Shown here in pieces: positions 11,440 to 23,810 of a DNA stretch of 64,000 nucleotides (positions are counted from its first letter, which is position 1; each line of letters starts with the position of its first letter). Both the position numbers and the translations under genes were made by a program. Origin of the DNA: Spongilla lacustris (taxonomy: Eukaryota; Porifera; Demospongiae; Spongillida; Spongillidae); the NCBI GenBank assembly GCA_949361645.1, contig OX442422.1:668580-732579 (forward strand). Reading direction: 5' to 3'. Under the pieces are notes generated by a model that was given only the letters and a program-made list of their open reading frames with translations, did no database searches and was not told the DNA's origin.

Positions 11440-14400
11440 TTACATAATGTTGCACAATCTGGAAACTGGATGTAAGTCATTATTCAAGTGCATGTATTTT
11501 TTATGGAAGTCCAATAGAAATACAGAAGCATCATGATCAGATTTCTGACGGCGTTCAAGTTCCTGCATAGTCTTGGATTCCTTGACTTGGAACAGGGCAA
11601 GGTTATATCTCATACGACTTGAACCATGGTCATTGAGAAGTGTCCCAGCATCAGTAGTAACCGTTGGGATATCTTTGCATGGGACTATGCAGATGCCAAT
11701 CAAGCCATCCTTTTTCTGATTGTGCAAGCCCATGATGACAACACTACCCTCTGTTCTCATCATGTCTTCATTTAGAGACCTGTGAGCAAAAGAGCATGAA
11801 GTCTACAAATTTATGTAAACATGCACATCCTTTGCATGTACAGTTTAAATTCTTCACTGAAATTCTGTTTCTTATCAGATGTTTTTTGTGTATTTAGTAG
11901 CCGTCTGGGCTTAGTCCGGGTACTGATCCTAGGAAGTATATCCCAATCCAAATACAATGAGCCTGTATATAGAGAAAGGGCGCCACCTATGTAAAAGTAC
12001 AATGATATGTTTCGCCATGGTGCTGGTAAATACCATTGCAGTTAAGGTTGCTTCCTACTATGGTGACTTCAAGTACTGACTGACTCTTGATGTAGCCAAC
12101 ACTGAGCCCCATTGTCCCAAGGTTGCCATCAGGTGAGGTTTCTGCTTGTTGCCTGGCTAGGTCAGCACAGAAGTCAAGGACCAGGTCATGTGTTGGCCTG
12201 CTCAAACGTTGCACTTCATTAACAAGTGCCTATGGAAAAACATTGCTCTTATGATAACTAAATTACAACCCATAAAATGCACACATGATGTTGTCTGTGC
12301 AGTGAATGTAAACTGTAATTATGAATGGCAGTGCTCAAATTCATTGGGAAGAGCAACTACATGTGTATGTTACCTTGTATTCTTCAGTGTCCAACTGATT
12401 CTCAGTGATCATGAGTCCCTTCCCTTTACCAAGAAACTTTCCATGTAGTGCTAACAATGTGTCTTTTATCTTCCTGTACTCTTCAGCATTAAGGCAGTCA
12501 TTTCTGAAGCCACTACAGTCGAATGCATGAACCACGGATGTCCAAACTTTTTGAAGGATCCTGAAATGCGGATGACCTGTAGACATTTTCCCAGCTAAAT
12601 GGTATGCCCAGCTTACATGTCAAATGTGGGGTCAAGAAGATTAGTTCTCAGGCATGTCAAGTTCGTGTCCATGTACATAACAAGGTCCTGAAAAATTGTA
12701 TGATATCCACACTATTAAAAAGTGCCATGCAACCCTGATTTTGTTTTTCATGTAGCATTTATGGATTCATATCATTCTTTGACCTCATATGAGTTTTGTA
12801 TTATGCTCTGATACATTACTATACTGTATCAATGCTTGGCAGTAAGTGGTGTGTGCTTACCTGATTCGCCAAGTCCTTTATGTATGCAATTATGGTTGGC
12901 TCAAACTAATGATGAAAGAAACATAACAACAATGTTCTTCTGATTCCTCAAGAAACACTTAAAGAAAAAAATTCATCAGTGCAAAGAGGAAATATAAGAA
13001 CATTGAATGAATGAGCTGAGGTATTATTAACAGTACTGAATGACAAGACATGAAATTAAACACTCATAAGTCAACATGCACATATAAGAATATCATGCTG
13101 TGCCATTACCCTACCTGATAGGACATTTGCTCGTATATGGTTAGAAGTTTTTTAAAGCAACTCTCGGAAGCTTGTTGAAAATTGCTTTGTATGGTGCTTT
13201 TGGTTTGCTGCCAGAGATCACTAGTGCTCTGCTCAGTGCCAGGATCTAGTTCAATGGTCCAAAGCTTCTTCTCTGAGCTGCTTGATGTAGGTGTTGGCCT
13301 GAGCTCTTCACAGATGTGCTCAATATTGCTGATTAAGACACACAGTTGTTGTGTTACGTTGACCTGAGTGGCATTAATGGAGCGGAAGTATTGTGGCCAC
13401 ACAGAGAAGACTTTGTCAACATAGTTGAGTGCCCCTTGTATGATATACTTGTGATTTAAATGTGAAAAGGGGAGAGAAAATAGATAAGTGCATTCAATTT
13501 TGTTTGTGTCTCACTTTGGCAATGGAAATACAGAAGTTGAATGTATCTTCACAAGGTGGCCAATGCAATTTGCCCCAAAACTCTTTCATCTCATGAAGAA
13601 ATGTGAGTGTGTCATATGAAGAGGATGAGAATTTCACTTCCTTTGTGACACTGGTTGAAAACTAAGAAAAACATATACATGTATGTGATTTAATGGATTT
13701 CATTGTATGTTGATTACCTCATCAAGATCCACGCTTCTGGAAATTTTTGTGTTGCAATTGTTAGAGATGTTTTGAAGCCAGATTGGAACGATTGGTCTGA
13801 ACCATGACTGATATTTATGGACCTGGAGTTGCCCATGTACACTGCACAAAGTCATGAATATCTAAGGTGCTCTGTGCAATGTAGAGAAACTATACCTTGG
13901 GTCTGTGATACTTAAGATGTAGACATATATGCCCTTGAGCAAAAAGTAAATATCTCGCAGGATGTTTGCAAGCTGCTCATCCTGAGAAACATCACGATTA
14001 CACAACTGCCTTGTGTGCATTGATAGCTTTGGGTAGGAGGTCCAGCACAAAAGGCATCAGGTGTTATAACAGCATAGCATTACATTCAAACATAATTCAC
14101 ATCCATACACATACCAAACCATCCATAGTAATAATGAATATAGTGAAGTAGTCTACACTAATGCTGTATCAAAAAAAAAAAACATGTTAAGTATCTTTTT
14201 ATTTTTACATATCTCTTTACTCACTGCTTTTGTATGGTGGGTTCAATCTTGAATCTGACTGCATCACAAAGTGTAATGCACTGTTCCATTGTGTCTTTCA
14301 ATAAAACCTCATCACCCTGATTGAGTGATATGTGCATGATATCAGCATTTCTTGAAAAATATAAATGCATGTACCTGATTCTCTACAGATTTGGAGAACC

Positions 14401-14979
14401 AATTTTCTACAGATTGCTACATGTTATAAGCATATAGCATTTGGATTTACATATTGTACTGAGATGATCACCTTAATGAAAGTGCTCATCACATTCTGAA
14501 TGGATTTCTCCTCAGTGCGTAGCCTGCCCACTAAGTCATCGATAGTGTAAAGTTTCACTAACAGCCTTTGGCATGCAGCACCAAGTGATATATTACAGCA
14601 ACTCAATGAGAAAGTTCTGCTTACAAAACATGGTCCTCCAGAACTTGAAGTCCAGGTGCATTTGAGAGGTCAATCATGGTAAGATGATCACACAGAAACT
14701 TCTTAGATTCATCTAGTAGTGCTTGAAATTGATTTACAATTTCTTCAGACTGGCATTCATGATCACGTTTATGGATTTCATCTGAAACTGCTAACTTATC
14801 CTTGCAAAAAAGGTGGTATTCAGCAATTAATGAGTCCACAATGAGAAGAAACACACTTGGCAGAAATGGGCAAGATGTGTGGTAGCTGAGCAGAGCTGAC
14901 AGACGCCTGTGGTAACAGATCAATTGTTTTTAAAAAGAGGGAATGCAATGATGTTGGGACTATTGGTCGTTTTTATGAC

Positions 14980-15072
<93 letters not shown>

Positions 15073-15079
15073 GTGTGTG

Positions 15080-15113
<34 letters not shown>

Positions 15114-18100
15114 CTTTGCCTATGTGCTTGTGTAAATTTAATGAATGTTGCATGTGCATTGAATCCATTTTTTATTTGCTTTTATACTTATGATTTATAA
15201 TAAAAATTAATTAATGAATTATGTGTACACACATACAAATTTCAAATGAGCAATTATAGTATTTTCATAACCAATGAAATTTTTATATTCAGAAATAGAT
15301 TAAGCTAGAAACTAACTTATAATAGCCTATGGAAGTTGTCACATGACTGCCATCGCACAAAGTACTTACACTGAATATTCATGAAGCTTGCTTAGACCAT
15401 TGTAAGAAGCATGCAAGTGAAGAAGCTCCTCTCCATGGTTACTTAAAATGGATGGAAATCTTTCGTGCCTGCACTTTGACAGCTTTGTTGAGAAGTGCAA
15501 TTATTACACTAGTTTTGTGAACAAACACCTCAATATGTTTACCTGTTCACTCTCCTTCATCACTAGAGCCTTGTAGAGAAGCCCATGTGACTCATCCATT
15601 AAACCTTGTCTGTGATGTTCACACTTAGATGGTTAAAAATGAGAACAATATCATAGAGAACCATTGCCACAGTGTGTTTGTAGTTTGCATCATTGCATTG
15701 TTAAAGGAATGGTAATATTAAATGTGCCTTGGTGTACATAGAAATACAGTAAAAATGAACTCATGCCTGCATTTCTGTCTTGTATATTTGTACACATTTA
15801 GTGGAAAATTATGTAGCTGTACAATTTTTACTGTGTGCAGTTTGCTTTCATTTTAAAAGTTGGAGACACAGTGTAATCTCTAACCTTTGCACTGATTGAG
15901 AGATGCATTGTAACACTTCCACATTTGCGTCCTGGTAAGATTTCAGTCAAACCTAAAGTCATCTCATTTCCTTGAAGGCAAACAGTTTTTGCACTACAAT
16001 AAGTCCATCCAATGAGGGCATCCATTGAGCTTAGTTTCACTTGATAACCAAGATATCTGGGGACATATTGCGCATTTTTACAAACAGAAAATGCAAATAT
16101 TGTGCTGGCATGGAATCTCTGATAAGGAAATGTATTGTTTACTCAATGTTGCCTGATATTAATCCTATTTACATAAATTAATTATACCAAATCAGTATAA
16201 CTTACTATGTGCACATATGTGCATGTATATTATCAAGTGTATCATTACTGCACGTGACACTCCAATTGCTGGTCTATTTTTTGTCATCAGAAAACTCCAA
16301 GGATTGAAACTGTAATTAATACTGCAGTGTGCCATGTTCCTAATGTCCTATACATAAACCTTGCAGTGCTTACTTGGCAAATCCTTTGAGGTCCTTGACT
16401 TGGGAGATATTTGTGACAGCAGGTTCCTTACTGTTCCACATCTCAATAACCAGTGTGTCAGTGTCACGATCTTGAAGTGGTCTACAAGTATTGCGATGTA
16501 TTCATAGGATGCGGATGTATACTTCAAGCATGCACAACACATCGATCAGAAAGTACATTACAACTATGTTTTTGGCTCACATGTCAAACTGCTCATTCCA
16601 TGAAGGCTGTAGTGTTGATAATTGGGTGCTAGACCTGAAAATGTCCCTAACAAAACCACCTTCCTGTCCTTCACTCAAAAGGCCATGCTTTGTAACTTTG
16701 TCACCAATGCACTTGCTAGGTATGACTCCAAGAAGTATATATGGATTGCTGTTCTCTGCAGATGTGTGAATTTCATCTAACTTTCACTGTGTTCTTATGT
16801 TACCTACCAGTTGCATTGATAGATGCAAGACGCAGGGCTTTGATAATTCGACATGACAGAATTAATCGGCATGTCTTGAATATATATCAGAAAGATGGAT
16901 TATCCCTTATCTCAAGATGGCTCATCGTACCTTGACTTGCCTTGAAATGGAAGAATGTTGGATTTTTTTCTTCTGCTGATCTGAGATGTTAAAAGCCTAT
17001 ATTGCAATTTGTCAGAATTACATATTGACACATCAAACTTCTCTTCAATAACTCACACTATTGATGTAGCTCTCTAATCCTTCTGGGTTAGGTTCTAGCA
17101 CTGCAGCACACACAGCTGTGTCCACAGCAATCCTACAAGCCTTTCCAATCTGCACGTTATAAAAATTAACATCGGCCTCATGTTAAAAAATCCCTTGCAA
17201 CTTTCAACTAGGACTGTACTGATGATCTTCCGTTTTTAAAGTAATCTACGCCCTCCGTTTATTGTAAACAACCATTGTCATCAAAAGTGCGTTTATAAAA
17301 TATTAAAATAAAACTGCATGTCCAAAACACATGACACATCTAGCGTGCTAATGCCTTCATTTATCAGATAGCTTGCTGCTTGAGGGCATTTTAAAAATAG
17401 ACGTATATAACCATTGAAGTGCCAGATATCTGACTGCTATGACTGCACCATATGAGCTAATTACCTGCTAGCAGCACGTACAATAGGTACTTCGATCATG
17501 CTTGGCTTATACAATTTAAGAGTAAAGTTGTTGATGAAGTTCAATACAAGTAATACGAGTCAAAATATGGTGCAATGCTTAATGAATAAAATGTATGGTA
17601 AAAAGCCAGCTGGTTTCATTCTTGAAGATAAAATCGTATGGGAGACATGAAACAGCGACAGAGCTATTAATCGTGTGCTAATGAAATACATGGTAAAGTA
17701 CTATGCTTTACATGCATATATAAATACGTACAGCCTGTTGTTCTTGCGTGGCGGCTGCCGTTTGTTTTCGTTTTGTGCAAGCGTGTGAAAAGATCAGGCA
17801 AATGCCAAATTTGATACGGAGGAAATGCTTTGTCCCAGCCACACTTTAACACAATTATGTTTTTATGTCGAACTTACATTATGATTGACAGTGAATAATT
17901 ATTACTATCATGTACCACGTACACGAACACTTAGAATGCCGAGATCAATGAAGTTCAAGTACAGTGAGGTGCGTGTGGTATACTGACCTGAACATGATTG
18001 AGCCAGAACTGATTGTGGTATACCTCCTGTGCACTATAGCCGCACCTCTCATCATTACCAACAGCTGCTTCGGGTCCATTATCCCGCTGGCCGTCGGTGT

Positions 18101-18179
18101 GACTATCACTCGCGTTACTAGGCCTCTCTGATGATGGTTCTTTTGAACCCAGTTGTGCTCCCGCTGGCTCCGACGCCAT
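11440..18179 (-). CDS. UNC13/BAIAP3-like C2-MUN-C2 protein, copy B
   Basis: About 23 exons; first exon 18179-17988 ([11 protein letters not shown]...), second 17149-17057, last 11779-11440. The N-terminal part and first C2 domain match copy A ([30 protein letters not shown]). The helical MUN-like region runs about 15.6 to 12.4 kb ([62 protein letters not shown]). A second C2 domain follows ([38 protein letters not shown]), ending in the typical short helix ([20 protein letters not shown]). Size of about 1,000 residues and order match BAIAP3/Munc13-4, which prime vesicles at the plasma membrane. Both C2 domains lack most calcium-binding Asp residues. One exon near 15360-15500 carries a 4-bp deletion relative to copy A, giving a frameshift unless a downstream acceptor is used. 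Assignment to BAIAP3 rather than UNC13D is not settled. Confidence 0.7.
14983..15114 (+). repeat. (GT)n microsatellite in an intron
   Basis: About 130 bp of nearly pure GT with a few interruptions (one AT, three GC). It lies inside an intron of copy B between the exon ending near 14909 and the one near 15360. It has no counterpart in copy A. Cys-Val and His-Thr frames through it are artefacts. Confidence 0.95.
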
Positions 18180-18189
18180 TCCACAGAGT

Positions 18190-18613
18190 CCGCGCTGTAA
18201 TCAAGCAGCGTGCTATTTTGCTGTGAAGGACAAGTCGCCTATGTATGGTACGGTTGGCATAGCAACTTGTGCCATGTTCGGAGTTGTCGGTCATGGATTC
18301 GCCCCCAAGCACCGTGTGAGACGGTACTTATATGGGTCACGTCCATATGAATTTTTATATAACAGTTCATCTCATAACAGTTTAATAATACCTGGATGAT
18401 ATTTAGCTGTATTTGTAATCCGCTTTGAAATTTAATGCTTGTTCTTTGCAAGCACAATAAAAGGAGGGGAGTTCAGGGTTTTGAATTGAAATGTACAGCT
18501 AATTAAATGACCGTTTTTGATGCGTATAACGTGTGAGGACATTGCAAGCTCTTTGAAATTAACACTTGACAAGACAGATTTTCTCAATACTTTTAAATTT
18601 TACAGCACTCTGA
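18190..18613. other. Upstream region of UNC13-like copy B
   Basis: Presumed 5' leader and promoter side of copy B. The leader around 18180-18240 is similar to that of copy A (AAATAGCACGCT motif in both). No clear TATA box was found. Confidence 0.4.
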
Positions 18614-19320
18614 CAGCGGCGTAGGAAGCGAATATAAAGTGCAGCGGCCAATAACGGTGGTTCCCCCGCCTCCCCGGGGAGGGTGTGGGAGGGGGGCACC
18701 ACTCCTGCCCAGCCAGGGGGGTATGGGGGAGCACTGGAAGCTCCCCCATTGGGGTCTGGGGCGGAGGCCCAGAAGCCAAAGCTTTTTGTGTAGATAAACT
18801 CTAAAAACTACGCAAAAACTGTAAGCTAACAGTAAGTTTGTTTTGAGACCTGCATGTAATATAAATCAGCTATAGTGCAGCCAAGGCCACTTGTGGTAGC
18901 CGTTGTAAACTACGTAGTACGGGTAGCTTAAAACCAATTAGTGCCTTTGTTTGTTAGGTGATTTGATCTCATATGTAGTCACAAAATTTTTGTATGGCAG
19001 GAAGGGATAATCTAACGACACACACTGAAGCCAACTTCAAATTGGTGTATTGGTTTGTAGTCACCTCACAGTAATCACCTATTTGACGCCTATTAGCTAT
19101 TTGTGTGTACAGGAATTAATCGGTTAATACCGAAGTTTTGCCGTGAAGGTATAAGCTAGCTTAAGCTAGCATCTCGCGATCGATTTTAATGTAATTAACT
19201 AGCAGCTATTGCTCAGGTAATTAAATTGATACATGTGCGCTTGTATCATGTCAACCTATTATTATTATTTTGTTGTTAATGGAAAAGTGCAGCGGCCATG
19301 CCGCAGCTCCTACGCCACTG
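18614..19320. mobile_element. hAT-like non-autonomous element
   Basis: Left end CAGCGGCGTAGGAAGCG and right end GCTCCTACGCCACTG are imperfect terminal inverted repeats of the CAGTGGCGTAGG type common in hAT-related elements. Both subterminal regions carry AAGTGCAGCGGCCA. Internal sequence is GC-rich at the left (multiple CCCCC/GGGGG runs) and has no transposase frame. Flanks share CTCTG only imperfectly, so the target duplication is not secure. Confidence 0.6.
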
Positions 19321-20282
19321 CTCTGTATTTGTTTCAATATTGCAATCTTTCGGGTCGATTAATTAACAGAGTGGCTAATCACATTTCAACGAGCTAACAC
19401 CTAAATTTGTCCCCCAGACATCTTGCACTAGTCCGGACAATAGGAGACACCCATCGATACTGAACTGTATTGTTTCGATCGTTCAGGCAAAGGGGCGCGG
19501 CACTTATGCAGTTCATCCACCACCCATTTTACGCAATTAATTTACTGCCATAACAACAATATTCAATAAGATACACAAAATATCGGCTGTCATCCCGTTA
19601 ATGGCAACTGCTACGTTTCCTGATTTGAGTGATTTTGCCCTTGTCTCTAGGAGCGCTTATACACCTGCAGAGTAGTGTATTGATATGCACGTATACACTA
19701 ATAGGGGAGCGGGTCGACTGGCACATAAAAGGCTCTTATTCGTTGTAATAATTAAATGTCAATTGCAGCCTGAGTTCTAAATTATAGAGCCAGGGAAAAG
19801 AGTGCACTAGCGCAGTGTTATGCAGAAGCCGGAGAACACATTTTGCACATCATTCGGCTTTCAAATTTTCTTTTCTGCAAAGTGGTCTGTCACGGAGGAA
19901 ACTGTCCGCGAAGTAAAGTAGCGGTCGATATTTAATACAAGTCATTTATGATGCTTGGAAGCATTTGTGTAAATCGAGTCTATACATGATCACCTGGCAA
20001 ATTCTTCTAATATTTCCTACATCGCTCTCCTTAAAACAGAATCATTGTCGTTCTTGATGGGGGAGATGTAGCTGTGTAGCTGCAGCTACACAGCTACATC
20101 TCCCCCACCTTGTCTAAATCCATTAGGGTAGTGTATGAATTAAGTGTCTTATGCATGTGTATACTTGAAGAACACTGCAGGGAGTCCGGGAGGAAAAGAA
20201 AAAGAGTCTCTCAGTTGCGAGCTGAAATTTATATACTGGACTATCTGGCGTAACTCTCGAACACCCGTTCTAAAATGAGGTA
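19321..20282. other. Intergenic, no gene seen
   Basis: No coding signal. The only notable structure is the perfect 50-bp palindrome at 20058-20107. Confidence 0.5.
20058..20107. repeat. Perfect 50-bp palindrome
   Basis: Two 25-bp arms meet with no spacer at 20082/20083; each arm reads from TGGGGGAGATGTAGCTG to TAGCTG. It can extrude as a cruciform. It is not part of a recognisable element. Confidence 0.9.
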
Positions 20283-20681
20283 AATATATGCATGTACATG
20301 CAGCCTTATTTGATTTAAAATTCATAATTCGACACTGAGATCAGGTACGGTACCGCGGCGTGATTTAGTCATTAGCTATATAACACTCAGTGCATGGCAT
20401 TCACTGTATGCATGAAAATGAACATGAAATGGCTATAGTTTATTTAGAAAGCCGATTTTAATTGTAAATGGAATTAACCTGAACATGCATGCAAAGAATA
20501 AAGAGGCAGTCCTTGCAGCAAAGTAGAAATAAAAGTAGCTAAACCCTCGTGCAGTTTGTTGTTTTATTGTACAGCACATGCACCATTTTACTTTCATCAA
20601 GCGGGACAGCCTATAAGGATTAAGTGGGAGAAGAACTACTAGCTATATAGCCTGCATGTATCTACGAAATCTGGAGTGAAA

Positions 20682-20712
20682 TGGCGGAGTGGATTAGGCC
20701 GGGTTCGATGCC
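20682..20712 (+). other. tRNA-like A-box/B-box motif
   Basis: TGGCGGAGTGG resembles a Pol III A box and GGTTCGATGCC a B box, as in tRNA-Ser/Leu. They are only about 9 bp apart, too close for a normal tRNA. The second duplicate carries the same motif at 31712-31742. A shrunken tRNA-derived relic is possible; coincidence is not excluded. Confidence 0.25.
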
Positions 20713-21299
20713 GGATGGAGCAGCAGTTCCTGCATGCTCGCTGTGGCAAGAAAATTTTCATGGGAGCAGCACTGTCAGTATGCAGAAGTCAAGCAAGTCA
20801 AACAACGCCTTGGTCTGTGATATCCACTTTCACTCCAAAATCAAGTTTAATTCTCTTGATTTTGGTTTGTTTTATTTTTATTGTTATTTTTACAGCCGAC
20901 AGACGCAATTCCAAATACAGTGAAGCCACTCAATGGCAACTTCTATTTACTGGCGCAGACTGACAGGTAATTAAAGATAAACTTTCAGTGGGTCCATTTA
21001 TCTCCCATTTCTCAGTATTGTAAACTGCAAGCAAATATGTTTCTTGTTTACGCAGGTGCTATAACAACATTACCATCTAATGCAAATAAGTGCAAAGTTT
21101 TCAATATAATGATTAGTTTTAGCGGTACTCCGGTGTACGCGAAAATGACAGCATCCTTTTCTCATATTTTTGGGAGCACATCAGTGGAAAAAGCAGCCGG
21201 CGTTGAACGGTATGGCTAATCAAAAATTATGCGATATAAAATTATGATGGAATGGATTTTCGAACATTTGGCAGGGGATATCTGTTGCACAAAAAAAAA

Positions 21300-21412
21300 A
21301 AATCATTCCGACACATACTCTTAAGTTTGCGAAAATTCTTCCGTTAATTTCTCAAATCTTTTGATTGAGAAATTAACGAAAAAGTCTTCGCGAAGAGTGT
21401 AAGAATGAAATT
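21300..21412. repeat. Fold-back MITE-like repeat (copy 1)
   Basis: CATTCCGACACATACTCTTA at the left and its approximate complement (AGAGTGTAAGAATG) at the right enclose a stem built on CGTTAATTTCTCAAATC / GATTGAGAAATTAACG. The duplicate at 34427-34540 carries it too, so insertion preceded the duplication. Confidence 0.65.
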
Positions 21413-21801
21413 AGCTTCCTGAACCGAAAAGGTCATACCAATGTGAATACTATGGATTTTTTAATCCGAACCCTCGCGGGTACGATCGACGCTTACTTAA
21501 GTCATGTAACTATAATAGCTTGTATACTATACACAGACCGCAAAGGTCGACGCAGCGCATGCAGTTGAATATATAATAATGTACGAGTAGCCGCGGAATC
21601 TCCCTGCATGCACCCAAACCAATTGCATCACGCATCGGAAATTTACCATCGTCACGAGCTTGTCGACCCATGATATCAAAATCATGGGATTAGCGGCCGG
21701 CGCAGGTTAAGATCAACAAATGCAGTTTCCGCTTGATCAAGATAAAAGGCCGCGCTATATTGCCTATTCAATACTGTAATATATCCTGCGTCTGCAGAAA
21801 T

Positions 21802-22078
21802 ATGAGGGGAAAGGTCTTTGTTGCGCTTGCCGCTCTCCTAATCGCATATTGCAACGCTGAGGTTGTATCCAGCGACGATGCCGTGCGCGCCGGAATAGTA
21901 AACTTCCAGCAGATGCTTAACGACACATCATCTAGTAAATCTGGCTGCTATAGCCACGATATCGTCATGCTTCTCTTTTCCTTATCCCCCTCTATACAGA
22001 TGGGCATGGTTGCTGTCCCTTGATTGTCCCCCCATGGCCAGCAATTGAGGACATGAATAATAAGTTACTATAGGATGA
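21802..22078 (+). pseudogene. PKD-like secreted protein, truncated copy 1
   Basis: Exon 1 (21802-21934) encodes the same signal peptide (MRGKVFVALAALLIAYCNA) and mature N-terminus as the intact copies. A 65-bp intron (21935-21999) follows. Exon 2 starts correctly (GHGCCPLIV) but homology is lost at about 22030 and the frame stops near 22078. The whole WGDGT and HQYPKY region is missing, so this copy is a 3'-truncated pseudogene created at the duplication boundary. The upstream TATA-like region is intact, so it may still be transcribed. Confidence 0.8.
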
Positions 22079-22640
22079 TGATATTAAAATTCTGATTTCA
22101 CCAATATATTTTCCTGATTTTTTTATGATTTATCATACTTTCAAAATGGCTAATTATTAATTAAAATTAATTAACTATATTTACAACAACATGTTATTTT
22201 ATGAACGCCGCATAGTAGTTAGCTTATAAAAAGACTAGTCCTGTATTTTTGGGTGCTAAAACTCTCGTTTTGTAGCTCAAAAACCTAAATACAACATACG
22301 CATGCGCAAAATTAATTGACTGCGTTACTCGTTCCCAGACTCTTAAAGCTCACGCGACGCAGGATCCCTAGTTCGCTACTAAACATTTAGAACCTTCCGT
22401 AAGTTGTGAAGTGAATGTGTGTTGCTTGGCTTGCAAGGATGCTCTAAAAGCAATTTGTCGTGTTGGTGTGGCTTACATTGCGCAAGTGCGGAGTATAAAA
22501 ATGGTCTTGTAGGTGTTCTAGTTAGGCATAGCCCGACCTTCGCGTTTAGCGGAAACGTTCCAGGTACCACGTTCCGCCAAAATGCGAAGGTCGCGCAAGC
22601 CTAACTAGCTTTTGCATAAAAGTTTTAAGCAACTTAACCC
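22031..22640. other. Unique sequence with a palindromic repeat
   Basis: No gene seen. A hairpin element lies at about 22519-22612: TTAGGCATAGCCCGACCTTC and its approximate complement, bounded by CTAGTTAGGC / GCCTAACTAG. Confidence 0.5.
22519..22612. repeat. Short palindromic MITE-like repeat
   Basis: Terminal CTAGTTAGGC and GCCTAACTAG flank a foldable core containing CCGACCTTCGCG and CGAAGGTCGCG. Length is about 94 bp, with no coding capacity. Confidence 0.55.
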
Positions 22641-22659
22641 CATAAAAAGTGTGCGTGCT

Positions 22660-23140
22660 CTTTGTATTAAGAGTGTGAAGGGTTAATCAGCCTAACGGCA
22701 AAAATAGCCCTGTGGGTGTGGTCTTTGTAAGAGTTCGAAGGGTTAATCAACCTAGCGGCAAAAAGGGTCCTGTGGGTGTGGTCTTTGTAAGAGTGTCAGG
22801 GGTTAAGGCACATAGCCGAAAGAAACAGCCCAGTGGTTGTGTTAAGACTGTCAGGGGTTAAACGACAAAGCCGAGAGAAAGAGCCCAGTGGGTGTGTTAA
22901 GAGTGTCAGGGGTTAAACGACATTGGGTGTTTTAAAAGTGTCAGGAGTTAAACGACATAGCCGAAAGAAACAGCCCAGTGAGTGTGTTTAGAGTGTCAAG
23001 GGTTAAAGTACATAGCCGAAAGAAGCAGCCCAGTGGGTGTGTTAAAAGTGTCAGGGGTTAAAGTACATAGCCGAGAGAAACAGCCTAGTGTGTGTGTTAA
23101 TAGTGTCTTGGGTTAAACGACATAGCCGAGAGGAACAGCC
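22660..23140 (+). repeat. 55-60 bp minisatellite, left block
   Basis: Repeats of AGTGTCAGGGGTTAA, then CATAGCCGAAAGAAACAGCC and CAGTGGGTGTGTTAAG, about eight units with indels. The same array resumes at 25051-25440, so the CT-rich block between them was inserted into or expanded inside one array. Confidence 0.9.
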
Positions 23141-23772
23141 CCTCCTTCCCTCCTCCCTCCCGCCCTCCTCCCTCCCGCCCTCCCTCCCCCTCCTTCCCTC
23201 CCCCTCCTTCCCTCCCCCTCCTTCCCTTCCCCTCCTTCCCTCCCCCTCCTTCCCTCCCCCTCCTTCCCTCCTCCTCCTTCTCTCCCCCTCCTTCCCTCCC
23301 CCTCCTTCCCTCCTCCCTCTCTCCCTCCCTCCTCCCTCCCTCCCTCCCTCCCCCTCATTCCCTCCTCCCTCCCCTCCTTCCCTCCTCCCTCTCTCCCTCC
23401 CTCTCCGTCACACTCCATCTGTCTGTGTGAGTGTGTGTGTGTGTGTGTTTGTGATGCTACCAGTAAATATACATATTGTGGATATGCTTACATGTAGATG
23501 TGTGTTAATATTGTTTGGATCCTCCTTCACTCCCCCTCTCTCCCTCCCTCCCTCCCCCTCATTCCCTCTCTCCCTCCCTCCCCCTCCTTCCCTTCTCCCT
23601 CTCTCCCTCCCTCCTCCCTCCCTCCCTCCCCCTCCTTCCCTTATCCCTCTTTCCCTCCCCCTCCTTCCCTCCCCCACTCTCCCTCCCTCCTCCCTCTCCC
23701 CCTCCTTCCCTCCTACCTCCCTCCCCCTCCTTCCCTCCTCCCTCTCTCCGTCCCTCTCCCTCACACTCCATC

Positions 23773-23810
<38 letters not shown>

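Larger units (their letters stand above)
20283..22030. repeat. Segmental duplication, copy 1
   Basis: This block recurs at about 31329-35172. Sub-blocks 20283-21080 and 21077-22030 match 31329-32117 and 34216-35172; the 2.1-kb difference is an inserted element in copy 2. The match stops a few codons into exon 2 of the PKD-like gene at about 22030. Confidence 0.85.

Noticed and set aside
14909..15200. Cys-Val and His-Thr repeat frames
   Set aside because: They read the (GT)n microsatellite in an intron of the UNC13-like gene.
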